Origin: Bacteroidaceae bacterium
GTDB taxonomy: Bacteria; Bacteroidota; Bacteroidia; Bacteroidales; Bacteroidaceae
Direction of reading: 5' to 3'
Length of the DNA: 64,000 bases
Assembly (NCBI GenBank): GCA_902362595.1
Contig: CABIXF010000004.1
Coordinates: 62,001-126,000, forward strand
Shown one piece after another: positions 8,668 to 20,423 of this stretch. The notes under the pieces are model-generated. The model saw only the letters and a list, made by a program, of their open reading frames with translations. It had not been told where the DNA came from and made no database searches. Made by a program: the position numbers and the translations under genes. Positions within the stretch are counted from its first letter, which is position 1; each line of letters opens with the position of its first letter.

Positions 8668-11600
8668 GTGTCCGTACCTATCACTTTAAGTTTATTTGTG
8701 GCATTATCTTCTATGGGTGAGGCGATGGCTGCACCTGAAATCGGACATTCATTTTCTGTGACTGCATCCCAAGCCGTACGTGTAACGGGAGCTGTATTTG
8801 ATGCGAGTGGTTCTCCTTTGATTGGAGTCAGTGTGTTGGAAAAAGGAACCTCCAACGGTACGATTACCGACATGGATGGCAACTTTATACTGGATGTATC
8901 GTCTTCTAAATCGGTACTGGTATTTTCGTATATCGGATATGTGACTCAGGAACAGACTGCTCCAGCTTCGGGCAGTTTGAAAGTTGTATTAAAAGAAGAT
9001 ACCAAAACGTTGGAAGAAGTGGTGGTAGTGGGTTATGGTACTCAGAAAAAAGAAAATCTGTCGGGTTCTGTAGCCTCTATCGATAGTGAGCAACTTCAGA
9101 ATCGTCCGATTCAGAATGTCAGCAGTGGTTTGCAGGGATTGATGCCGGGTGTAACCGTAACTGGTACAAACGGTGCGCCGGGTATGGACAGTGGAAACAT
9201 CCGGGTGCGTGGTACGGGTACCTTGAACTCGGCTTCTCCTTATATTTTGATTGATGGAGTGGAATCGGAAACCATGAGCGCCATCGACCCCAATGACATT
9301 GCCAGCATTTCGGTCTTGAAAGATGCGGCATCGGCGGCTATTTATGGTTCTAAGGCAGCCAACGGCGTCATTTTGATTACAACCAAGCGCGGGTCGACTG
9401 GAAAACCTAAAGTATCGTATAGCGGGTATGTAGGTTTCCAGCATACCACCCAAACCATCGACCGGTTGAGCTCGTATGAATATGCCAGCATGTATAACGA
9501 TGCATTACGGGCAGAAAATAAGGCTCCTCGATTTACGGATGAAGAAATCCAGAAATTCAAGGATGGAACCGACCCGAATTATCCGAATACCGACTGGTAC
9601 GGGCTGGCCTATAAGACGGGTGTCCAGCATCGTCATAATCTGAATGTAACAGGCGGTAATGAGTTTGTGCATTATATGGGATCTATCGGTTATTTGAACC
9701 AGACGGGTGTATTGCCGAATGCCGGACGTGAACAGTTCAATGCACGTACCAACCTGGATATGAAAATCAGCAAGCGTTTGTCGGCTAAACTGAATCTGGC
9801 TTTTATCAAGAATAAATACGATGATGCCAGCTCGGCTTACAACGGAGGAAGCTCCGACCAGATTATCCGTCAGTTGAACTTGATTGCTCCTTGGATTGTA
9901 AATCGCTACGAAGACGGAACTTATGGTACGATTTCCGATGGTAACCCGATTGCGTGGCTGGATTCAGGTATGAAAGTGACACGCGACAATTATAACTTTA
10001 CAGGAACCGCTTCATTGGACTATCAGATTTTGGACGGACTGGTATTGATACTGACCGGATCGTATGTCAACAATCTGCAGAACTATAAATATTTCCAGGC
10101 ATTCATCCAGTATAATGCCAATAAAGCAACGACCCCCAATTCTTTGGATGAGCGTTATTATCGTTGGGACCGTACCAATTACGATGCGTTGCTGAACTAT
10201 GACAAGAGTTTTGGCAATCATCATGTGAAAGGATTGGCCGGATGGCATACTGAAAAATACAATTATAAATATTTGAAAGCTTATCGTGAGAATTTCCCGA
10301 ACAATGAACTGACCGACATCAATGCCGGTGATGCCGCTTCGCAGACCAATGCCGGATTCAGCCGTGAACTGGCCATGATTTCTTGGTTTGCCCGTGTCAA
10401 TTATGATTTTGCAGGAAAATATCTGCTCGAGGCGAATATCCGTGCCGATGCTTCTTCCCGTTTTGCGGAAGGAAACAGATGGGGATATTTCCCTTCTTTC
10501 TCAGGAGCTTGGAGAATCAGTGAAGAAAACTTCATGTCGTCTGCACGCAACTGGTTGAGCAATTTGAAGATTCGTGCTTCATGGGGTATGCTGGGTAACC
10601 AGGATGCGTTGAATAGTGATGCTTCGGGAGCTTACTATCCGGCGTTGACAGTGTACGACATCGGGGCGACTTATCCGTTTGGCGGTGCCCTGAACTCAGG
10701 ATATTATCAGGGTTCTTATAACCTGAGCACCATCACTTGGGAAAAGGCCACTACCTGGGGAGTGGGATTGGACTTTGGATTGTTCAATAACCGCCTGACT
10801 GGTTCTATCGACTTTTACAATCGCAAAACCACGGGTATCATGATGGATGTGGCTGTGCCGCAGGAATTTGCCCTCAATCCTTATAAAGATAATGTGGGCT
10901 CGATGTTGAACAAAGGTGTGGAAATCAATCTGGGTTATAATAACCAGTGGGGTGACTGGTCATTCGGTGTGGCTGCCAATTTCTCTTACAACCACAATGA
11001 GATTACCGACCTGGGAGGTGTGGATTATATCGACGCGTCAGGCGGATACAATCAGCGCAATGCACTGGGACATGCCATGAACTCTTATTATGTGTATCAG
11101 GCTGACGGATTCTTCAATTCTCAGCAGGAAGCTGACGATTTTACGGCGAAATACGGCAACCCGTTTGGTGGTGGCGGTTTCAAGGCCGGTGATATCCGTT
11201 ATGTGGATACCAATGGCGACGGTAAGTTGAATGGCGACGACCGTGTATTGGCTAATAGCAGTGATCCGGTGTATACTTTCGGTTTGAGCCTGAATGCCGG
11301 ATGGAAGAATTTCGATTTGTCAGTCATGTTCAATGGAGCAGCTAAGGTTTCTCGTCTGTTCGATGCGTATGAAGTCTACGGTGCTTTCTCAGGGGATGCC
11401 GGACATCCGGCCAGCATCTGGAAAGACGCTTGGACAGAAAACAATAAGGATGCTTCCATGCCGCGTATCTTTACGGATACCAATTCTCCTAGCTGTTCCC
11501 GTAACGCTGTTTCTACTTTCTGGTTGCAGAACACGAGTTACTTGAGAATGAAAAACTTGCAGTTGGGGTATACCCTGCCTAAACATCTTCTCAGCAGTTG

Positions 11601-11754
11601 GGGAATTGAAAATGTACGTTTCTATTACTCCGTAGAGAACTTGTTTACGATTGATGGAATGAAAATTAATATTGACCCGGAAGCCACCAGCCAGCGTCTG
11701 TCCTCTTATCCGTTGTTGAGAACCCACTCGTTTGGTGTGAATGTGACTTTCTAA
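8668..11754 (+). CDS. SusC-like TonB-dependent transporter (pair 2), start displaced by an upstream frame break
   Basis: The open frame codes for 1028 residues from a GTG: a hydrophobic stretch ending SMGEAMA that resembles the end of a signal peptide but lacks its basic start, a carboxypeptidase-regulatory-like domain (about 33-110), the TonB box (EEVVVVGYG), a plug (NIRVRGTGTL, VLKDAASAAIYGSKAANGVI) and a complete barrel ending GVNVTF. Its role would be import of oligosaccharides with the adjacent SusD. The true start is probably ATG 8615 or 8577, out of frame because of a seven-A tract at 8658-8664. GTG 8668 may give little product. The SusD partner is also frame-broken, so the pair may be non-functional, or the assembly may carry indel errors. 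Confidence 0.88.
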   Translation: MSVPITLSLFVALSSMGEAMAAPEIGHSFSVTASQAVRVTGAVFDASGSPLIGVSVLEKGTSNGTITDMDGNFILDVSSSKSVLVFSYIGYVTQEQTAPASGSLKVVLKEDTKTLEEVVVVGYGTQKKENLSGSVASIDSEQLQNRPIQNVSSGLQGLMPGVTVTGTNGAPGMDSGNIRVRGTGTLNSASPYILIDGVESETMSAIDPNDIASISVLKDAASAAIYGSKAANGVILITTKRGSTGKPKVSYSGYVGFQHTTQTIDRLSSYEYASMYNDALRAENKAPRFTDEEIQKFKDGTDPNYPNTDWYGLAYKTGVQHRHNLNVTGGNEFVHYMGSIGYLNQTGVLPNAGREQFNARTNLDMKISKRLSAKLNLAFIKNKYDDASSAYNGGSSDQIIRQLNLIAPWIVNRYEDGTYGTISDGNPIAWLDSGMKVTRDNYNFTGTASLDYQILDGLVLILTGSYVNNLQNYKYFQAFIQYNANKATTPNSLDERYYRWDRTNYDALLNYDKSFGNHHVKGLAGWHTEKYNYKYLKAYRENFPNNELTDINAGDAASQTNAGFSRELAMISWFARVNYDFAGKYLLEANIRADASSRFAEGNRWGYFPSFSGAWRISEENFMSSARNWLSNLKIRASWGMLGNQDALNSDASGAYYPALTVYDIGATYPFGGALNSGYYQGSYNLSTITWEKATTWGVGLDFGLFNNRLTGSIDFYNRKTTGIMMDVAVPQEFALNPYKDNVGSMLNKGVEINLGYNNQWGDWSFGVAANFSYNHNEITDLGGVDYIDASGGYNQRNALGHAMNSYYVYQADGFFNSQQEADDFTAKYGNPFGGGGFKAGDIRYVDTNGDGKLNGDDRVLANSSDPVYTFGLSLNAGWKNFDLSVMFNGAAKVSRLFDAYEVYGAFSGDAGHPASIWKDAWTENNKDASMPRIFTDTNSPSCSRNAVSTFWLQNTSYLRMKNLQLGYTLPKHLLSSWGIENVRFYYSVENLFTIDGMKINIDPEATSQRLSSYPLLRTHSFGVNVTF

Positions 11755-11778
11755 GATAAACCTTAAAAACATAAAGAT

Positions 11779-13421
11779 ATGAAATACATAAATTATATAT
11801 TGGCAGGTGCTGCATTGGCTTTTATGGCTTCTTGCAATGATTTTCTGGATACGATACCTTCGGATGCCTTGTCTCCGGGTTCTACTTGGAAGACGGAAAC
11901 AGATGCACAGAAATTTCTGGTAGGCTGTTATGACGGTTGGGAAGATGGAGGAGAAATCCTGTATATGGATTGTGCTTCTGATTTTGCATACAATAATTTC
12001 TCTTGGGAAGGCTATAAGGATTTTGGTAACGGAGGTGTTACGGCGGCCATCCAGGGGCAAACTTCTATGATTATACCATTGTTCGTCGGTGCAATATTTT
12101 TTTGGAGAATATCAATCAGGTGACTTTTGCTGACGAGAAAGTGAAAAAGGACTTGGTGGCTCAGGCACGGGTTATCCGGGCTTATCAGTATTTTAAGATG
12201 AACTGGCTCTATGGCGGTGTACCTATCATTGAGAACTACAAGAGTGCACAGGAAGCGCAGGTCCCCAGAGAGAGCGAGGAAAAGGTTCGGGAATTTATCG
12301 AAACGGAATTGGATGAATGTACGCCCGACTTGAACGTAAAACCGTCGGAAAGAGGACGGATTGCACAGGGAGCGGCTTTGGCCATCCGTATGAGAGAGGC
12401 TTTGTACTATGGCGATTGGGCGACTGCAAAGGCAAAGGCACAGGCCATTATTGATTTGAACCAATATGACTTGGAGCCAGGCGCGGAAGGATACAGCAAA
12501 TTGTTTCAGTTAGCCGGACAAGACTCTCAGGAAATCATTCTGGCCGTACAGTATATCACTCCTACCAAGGCATTGGGAGTAATCGGACAGATGTACAATA
12601 ATGGTGACGGGGGATGGTCGTCCATCGTGCCTACTTATCAGTTAGTCGATACGTATGAAATGAAAAGCGGATTGACTATCGAAGAAGATCCTTCCTATGA
12701 TGCGACTCATCCTTTCAAAGGCCGTGACCCGCGTTTGGGATTGAGCATTATTTATCCTGGTGCGGATTACATTGCCGGAGACGGAGTGAAGAAGGTCTTC
12801 AATACCCTCGACAAGACCATAGACGGAGCCAGCAACAGCAACTACATGACGGCAGCCGATAACGCTTCGAAAACAGGGTTGACTTGGAGCAAGTATCTTG
12901 CCCCGATTACACAATATAGTGACATCTGGAAAACAGCTGCTTGTCCGATTGTATTCAGATATGCCGAAGTGCTCTTGGCTTGGGCAGAAGCGGAAAATGA
13001 ATTAAACGGTCCTTCACAGGATGTTTACGACAAAATTGATCAGGTACGCCAGCGTGTGGGTATGCCGAAGGTCGATACAGATAAATACAATACGAAAGAA
13101 ACGCTTCGTGAGTTGATACATCGTGAAAGAGCGGTGGAACTTGCAGGTGAAGGACTTCGCCGGGCAGATATTTTACGCTGGAAGACAGCAGATGGAAAGA
13201 TGCTGGCCGAGAAGGTATTGAACGGACGTTTGGAAAGAAGAGTAGGTACGGTAAATATGACAGGGACTGATCCGGAAACCCGGGCTACCATCAATGTCGC
13301 GGCATCGGATGAAGATAAGTTGATAGAAGTGCGTAAGTTTGAACCTAAAAACCGTTATTTCCCGTTCGGACAGAGTATCTTGGATAAGAATCCGAATTTG
13401 AAGCAGAATGAAGGATATTAA
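11779..13421 (+). pseudogene. SusD-like lipoprotein (pair 2), single-base frameshift
   Basis: Two overlapping frames make up one SusD-family gene. The first (11779-12123) holds the lipoprotein signal (AFMASC lipobox) and the first ~90 residues, then drifts into unrelated sequence. The second (from about 12051 to 13421) carries the rest: FYDYTIVRRCN and FLENINQ, typical SusD helices, then RVIRAYQYFKMNWLYGGVPI and the C-terminal SusD signature ERAVELAGEGLRRADILRW. Restoring one base near 12049, so that gcc-atc becomes gcc-aat-cca, joins them as TAANPGANFYDYTIVRRCN, which reads like normal SusD. As written the protein would be truncated, leaving the C-terminal part without a signal peptide. It follows susC 2 by 24 bases. 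Confidence 0.85.
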
Positions 13422-13440
13422 TAACGGATAGTGAATCTGA

Positions 13441-13474
13441 AAGCCTCAAGGTGAAATGCTTTGGGGCTTTTTTT
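13441..13474 (+). terminator. Terminator of susC/susD pair 2
   Basis: AAGCCTCAAG (13441-13450) pairs with CTTTGGGGCTT (13459-13469), followed by a seven-T run, 20 bases after the susD stop. Confidence 0.8.
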
Positions 13475-13510
13475 ATGCCTGTTCAGAGGTAGGAGCGGGG
13501 GTATGGGCAT

Positions 13511-13574
13511 AAAAAAAGGAGTTCCGCTGAACTCCAACCTTTGTTAACCTTAAATCTAATACTATGAAAAACAC
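13511..13574 (-). ncRNA. Candidate small RNA, copy 1
   Basis: Leftward transcription unit without a usable reading frame. A promoter (13579-13609) is followed by about 45 bases of AU-rich sequence and then a perfect seven-pair hairpin (GGAGTTC, AGCG loop, GAACTCC; 13518-13535) with a seven-T run (13517-13511), that is, an intrinsic terminator. The expected RNA is about 64 nt. The 76-bp cassette recurs at 19965-20041 with a single one-base difference. Its 5' half is antisense to a sequence shaped like a translation start (TTAACCTTAAA followed by an ATG). It ends 90 bp past the susD 2 stop and faces that gene. I recall that multi-copy sRNA families have been described in Bacteroides; whether this belongs to one cannot be checked here. 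Confidence 0.68.
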
Positions 13575-13578
13575 GTTG

Positions 13579-13609
13579 CAAAGGTAGGTATTTTAGGGAT
13601 ACTTGCAAG
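13579..13609 (-). promoter_or_regulatory. Promoter of small-RNA copy 1
   Basis: Read leftward: CTTG (13609-13606), a 19-base spacer, then TACCTTTG (13586-13579). This is a near-ideal Bacteroidetes -33/-7 promoter. Confidence 0.65.
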
Positions 13610-13749
13610 TGAAAAACATGCTTTATAACATGAATTAGCAAATAACACTCGTTTTTAAGTCTTGTATACGTTTGAAGTGGAGAATGAGGAAAGTAGTTGT
13701 AACTTTCGTATAGGTATATAAGTATCTGTGAATAAGAATTTTCTGTGTA

Positions 13750-13833
13750 CCACAGTGTGAAATATAAAAACCACAGTGTGAAATACATATCCCACACTGT
13801 GGTATATAAATCCCGCACTGTGAAATAGAGAAT
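13750..13833. repeat. Four tandem 21-bp units with phased CACAnTGTG palindromes
   Basis: Units begin at 13750, 13771, 13792 and 13813. Each holds a palindrome CACA-N-TGTG (CACAGTGTG, CACAGTGTG, CACACTGTG, and CGCACTGTG with one mismatch) centred at 13755, 13776, 13797 and 13818, exactly 21 bp apart, about two helical turns. The rest of each unit is an A/T-rich filler, often GAAATA. The array lies between small-RNA copy 1 and the GH92 promoter, about 210 bp upstream of the GH92 start. It could be an operator array for a dimeric regulator or a dispersed minisatellite. It has no spacers and no cas genes nearby, so it is not CRISPR. Confidence 0.75.
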
Positions 13834-13939
13834 AGAATGTGTCGTTGAAAGGAAAAGGAAAGGGCATGAGTAAGAATGTCTTACTTTGTTGTCTGGAGAG
13901 TTATTTTTCTCTAGAAGTGCAACTTTTTAAGAAAAAATC

Positions 13940-13969
13940 TTTTCTATACGATAAATCTCCGTACCTTTA
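13940..13969 (+). promoter_or_regulatory. Candidate promoter of the GH92 gene
   Basis: TTTT at 13940-13943, 18 bases, then TACCTTTA at 13962-13969 (one mismatch to TAnnTTTG). The predicted start near 13975 gives a leader of about 75 bases before ATG 14051. Confidence 0.4.
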
Positions 13970-14050
13970 CCCTGAAAATGGCAAAAGTAACCTTTGGGAT
14001 AATGCTATGGATAGTAATTAAAAGACCTTCAACTATTTAAATTTAAAACC

Positions 14051-16276
14051 ATGAATAAGAAATCATTTTTATTTGCCGGAGCCTTGTCTTTGTGTTTGTT
14101 TTCTTGTGAGAACAAGCAGGCAGAACCGGAAATGGAAGACTTGACGCAGTTTGTGGACCCGCGTATTGGAACCGGTGGGCACGGGCATGTGTTTTTTGGC
14201 GCGAACGTACCTTATGGTTTCGTGCAGTTAGGTCCGACCAGTATTCCTCAATCGTGGGACTGGGTATCGGGGTATCATGAATCGGATTCTACGGTCATCG
14301 GCTTTCCTCATACGCACCTGAGCGGTACGGGTATCGGCGACTTGCACGACATCAATGTGATGCCGGTGGTAGGTGAAGTGACCTATGCACGAGGTGACAC
14401 CACGTCGTATGAAACAGGACTCTGGTCGTATTCTGACCGTTCAAAAGAAATGGTCACCCCGGGCTATTATCGTACGCACTTGTCAAGATACAATGTGGAT
14501 GTGGAACTGACGGCTACCAAGCGGGTTGGTTTTCATAAATATACTTTCCCCGAGAAGGAGAGCCCGGCCATTGTGTTCGATATGGTGAACGGAGGTTGCT
14601 GGGACAAGACTACGGATGCAGTCATCCGGGTGGTCAACGACAGTACACTGAGCGGTTACCGCTATTCCAAGGGATGGGCCGACGACCAGCGCATTTTCTT
14701 TCGTGCCGAGTTCTCGCGGAAGTTCGACAGTGTCGCTTTCATTGTCAACGATTCAGTGAAGGAAGGTAAGATGGCCCAGGGTGCCCAGTTGTTTGCCCGG
14801 GTGAATTTTTCGGCAGGAAATCCGGCGCCGATTTACATGAAGGTGGCCCTTTCGCCTACCTCCGAAGAGGGAGCCCAGCTGAACATGCAGACGGAACTTA
14901 GTGGCTGGGACTTTGAACAGACGGTGGCCGACGCCAAGGCTGCCTGGAACAAGGAATTGAACAAGGTGAAGGTGTCTACTCAGGATGCAATGTCCAAGAA
15001 AATTTTCTATACCAGCTTGTACCATACGTTGTTCGCTCCGTCAGAATTTTGTGACGTGAACGGCGATTATTACGGAGCCGACAAGCAAATGCACCACGAG
15101 AAAGGGTTCAAGAACTACACTACTTTCTCTCTTTGGGATACTTATCGGGCTGCACAGCCTTTGATGACTATCCTCCAGCCGGAACGGATGAGCGACATTA
15201 TCAACACGATGCTGCATATTTATGAGCAGCAGGGCAAGTTGCCGGTATGGCACCTGATGGGTTGCGAGACCAACTGTATGGTGGGCAATCCGGGAGTGCC
15301 GGTAGTGGCAGATGCCATTCTGAAGGACATCAAGGGATTTGATTCGGAACTGGCGTTCAAGGCGTTGAAGGAATCGTCCATGCTGCCGGAACGTGGTATG
15401 GAATATCGAATCCAGTACGGATTTATTCCGGCCGACAAGATGACGGAAGCCATTGCTTACGATATGGAATATGCCATTGCCGACTGGGCGGTGGCGCAGG
15501 CTGCCCGCCGTTTGGGTAAGCAGGAGGATTATGCCTACTTCCTGGAGCGCAGCAAGTCGTATAAGAAATATTTTGATGCTGCTACCGGCTTCATGAGAGG
15601 CAAGTTGAGCGACGGCTCCTGGCGTACGCCTTTCAGTCCGTATGCATCGGCGCACAGAGACGATGACTATTGCGAAGGAAATGCCTGGCAGTACACTTGG
15701 CTGGTGCCGCAGGATGTAGAGGGACTGGTGGAGTGCTTCGGCAGTAAGGAGGCTTTTGTCCACAAACTGGATTCTCTGTTCCTCGCTGAAGGTGACATGG
15801 GAGAAGCATCTTCTCCGGATATTAGCGGTCTGATTGGGCAATATGCACATGGAAATGAACCGAGCCATCACATCACTTATTTATATACCTTGGTAGGTCA
15901 GCCCTGGAAGACGGCAGAACGGGTGAAAGAAATTCTGCATACCATGTACACCGACCAGCCGGACGGCTTGTCGGGTAATGAGGATGTGGGACAGATGTCG
16001 GCATGGTATATTCTTTCGTCGTTTGGTTTCTATCAGGTAGAGCCTGCCGGAGGTAAATTTGTCTTTGGCTATCCGAACTTTGAGAAGGTCGAAATTGCAG
16101 TGCCCGGTGGTCAGTTCGTGATTAAGCGGGAAGACAAGGGGCAGAAAAACTGTTACATACAAGGTGTGCTTCTGAATGGAAAAGAATACAAGAAAGCTTG
16201 GATTGATTATGCAGATATCATGAAAGGCGGAGAGTTGACTTTCCTGATGGGTGATAAGCAGACGGTATGGTATTAA
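14051..16276 (+). CDS. GH92 family exo-alpha-mannosidase, lipoprotein
   Basis: A 741-residue GH92 enzyme, an inverting, calcium-dependent exo-alpha-mannosidase (often alpha-1,2). The signal peptide ends in a lipobox (CLFSC, Cys19), so it is membrane-anchored. The N-terminal beta-sandwich (about 30-270) opens with VDPRIGTGGHGH. The (alpha/alpha)6 catalytic domain carries GNEPSHH with the predicted acid Glu603, and GNEDVGQMSAWYILSS in the C-terminal part. Length is normal for the family. It has its own promoter and terminator, so it is a single-gene unit. Such enzymes trim mannose from fungal mannan or host N-glycans; which applies here is not shown, but the neighbouring GH2 beta-galactosidase would fit a glycoprotein glycan. 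Confidence 0.93.
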   Translation: MNKKSFLFAGALSLCLFSCENKQAEPEMEDLTQFVDPRIGTGGHGHVFFGANVPYGFVQLGPTSIPQSWDWVSGYHESDSTVIGFPHTHLSGTGIGDLHDINVMPVVGEVTYARGDTTSYETGLWSYSDRSKEMVTPGYYRTHLSRYNVDVELTATKRVGFHKYTFPEKESPAIVFDMVNGGCWDKTTDAVIRVVNDSTLSGYRYSKGWADDQRIFFRAEFSRKFDSVAFIVNDSVKEGKMAQGAQLFARVNFSAGNPAPIYMKVALSPTSEEGAQLNMQTELSGWDFEQTVADAKAAWNKELNKVKVSTQDAMSKKIFYTSLYHTLFAPSEFCDVNGDYYGADKQMHHEKGFKNYTTFSLWDTYRAAQPLMTILQPERMSDIINTMLHIYEQQGKLPVWHLMGCETNCMVGNPGVPVVADAILKDIKGFDSELAFKALKESSMLPERGMEYRIQYGFIPADKMTEAIAYDMEYAIADWAVAQAARRLGKQEDYAYFLERSKSYKKYFDAATGFMRGKLSDGSWRTPFSPYASAHRDDDYCEGNAWQYTWLVPQDVEGLVECFGSKEAFVHKLDSLFLAEGDMGEASSPDISGLIGQYAHGNEPSHHITYLYTLVGQPWKTAERVKEILHTMYTDQPDGLSGNEDVGQMSAWYILSSFGFYQVEPAGGKFVFGYPNFEKVEIAVPGGQFVIKREDKGQKNCYIQGVLLNGKEYKKAWIDYADIMKGGELTFLMGDKQTVWY

Positions 16277-16308
16277 AGAACTGAATTAAATGCATTGATA
16301 ATAGAGTG

Positions 16309-16348
16309 AATGTCCGTCATTGAATTGATTTCGATGGCGGACATTTTT
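16309..16348 (+). terminator. Terminator of the GH92 gene
   Basis: AATGTCCGTCAT (16309-16320) pairs with ATGGCGGACATT (16334-16345), followed by five T's. Confidence 0.75.
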
Positions 16349-16519
16349 AATATGTGCAGGTTCCTATTCGCTTGAAGTTCAGGCTGAAAATTAAAGAAGT
16401 GGGTCGTTGTCATTGAGGTAAGGAACTTTCCTCTATAAAGAAAATAAAATTCATGAAGAAATTTGTGGAGAATATGAAATATTCTTCCTAACTTGCGCTC
16501 ATAAATTTATTAACCTTAA

Positions 16520-19876
<3,357 letters not shown>

Positions 19877-19900
19877 AAATCGCCTGTCATAGGAAATAAA

Positions 19901-19946
19901 AATTCCGGGCTTGAGCAAAAGGAATGCTCAGGCCCGGAATTTTTTT
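19901..19946 (+). terminator. Terminator of the GH2 gene
   Basis: AATTCCGGGCTTGAGCA (19901-19917) pairs with TGCTCAGGCCCGGAATT (19925-19941), followed by a run of T's. Confidence 0.85.
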
Positions 19947-19964
19947 GTGTTCACGTACGGACAT

Positions 19965-20029
19965 AAAAAAAGGAGTTCCGCTGAACTCCAACCTTTTGTT
20001 AACCTTAAATCTAATACTATGAAAAACAC
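19965..20029 (-). ncRNA. Candidate small RNA, copy 2
   Basis: Second copy of the cassette at 13511-13586, with one extra T as the only difference over 76/77 bp. It has the same leftward arrangement: promoter at 20034-20064, AU-rich 5' half, perfect hairpin (19972-19989) and seven-T tail (19971-19965). Predicted RNA about 65 nt. It ends 89 bp past the GH2 stop, matching the 90 bp seen for copy 1 after susD 2. The upstream flanks have diverged except for a TTTATAACAT block, so the conserved core is exactly promoter to terminator, as expected for a selected RNA gene. Confidence 0.7.
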
Positions 20030-20033
20030 GTTG

Positions 20034-20064
20034 CAAAGGTAAAGACTTTCCGGAAATCTGCAAA
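20034..20064 (-). promoter_or_regulatory. Promoter of small-RNA copy 2
   Basis: Read leftward: TTTG (20064-20061), exactly 19 bases, TACCTTTG (20041-20034). A perfect Bacteroidetes -33/-7 pair, the best promoter in the window. Confidence 0.7.
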
Positions 20065-20248
20065 GGAATGAATCTAAAAGATGTGTTTTATAACATAATT
20101 TGGAAAATGCCGCTTATTTGAAAGATTTATTAAGAAAAACGGCTGTAATGGAGTTTGAGAAACATTTTCACACAAAAGTTACTTTGTTTACATGATTTTG
20201 TAATATATTTTTCCGAACTTTGTTACAGAACAATTGGAGGAAGTTACT

Positions 20249-20362
20249 ATGGAATTAAGTTTAAAGGAGCGTCAGAAGGCCCTGAAGGTGACACTGACCA
20301 TGGTACTGGTGGCATGTACTTGTTTATTGTATTTAGGATATAGGTTGTGCATGTATTATTAA
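20249..20362 (+). CDS. Small membrane protein, 37 residues, unknown function
   Basis: Reading frame MELSLKERQKALKVTL followed by a hydrophobic stretch (about residues 17-30, MVLVACTCLLYLG) and a short basic/aromatic tail (YRLCMYY). This is the pattern of a single-pass membrane microprotein with its charged N-terminus inside. An unusually strong ribosome-binding site for this phylum (GGAGG, 20236-20240) lies 8 bases before the ATG. A strong terminator begins 4 bases after the stop. I do not recognise the sequence and give no function. It sits alone between small-RNA copy 2 and the GH51 gene. The good Shine-Dalgarno and tight terminator favour a real gene over chance; the shortness keeps confidence moderate. 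Confidence 0.55.
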   Translation: MELSLKERQKALKVTLTMVLVACTCLLYLGYRLCMYY

Positions 20363-20366
20363 AGCG

Positions 20367-20406
20367 AAAAAAAAGGTGCGTCCGGGCAATCCAGACGCAC
20401 CTTTTT
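20367..20406. terminator. Bidirectional terminator between the small ORF and GH51
   Basis: GGTGCGTC (20375-20382) pairs with GACGCACC (20394-20401), flanked by A8 on the left and T5 on the right, so it can stop transcripts from both sides. Confidence 0.85.
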
Positions 20407-20423
20407 GGCAATAACCGATGACT

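Noticed and set aside
13564..13587. Seven-codon frame MKNTLQR on the rightward strand of both repeat cassettes
   Set aside because: It is an exact by-product of the leftward sRNA promoter and 5' region: its last codons are the complement of TACCTTTG. No rightward promoter or ribosome-binding site precedes it.
13750..13833. CRISPR array
   Set aside because: Only four contiguous 21-bp units, no unique spacers and no cas genes nearby.
13483..13867. Leftward frames of 70-111 codons across the 21-bp repeats
   Set aside because: Low-complexity translation of the repeats, overlapping the sRNA cassette; no start context or family resemblance.
13839..14021. 60-codon rightward frame before GH92
   Set aside because: It spans the GH92 promoter, has no ribosome-binding site and its composition is not protein-like.
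20155..20343. 62-codon rightward frame overlapping the small membrane protein
   Set aside because: Different frame from the 37-residue product, which has the better ribosome-binding site and a terminator right after its stop; the longer frame has no supporting signal.
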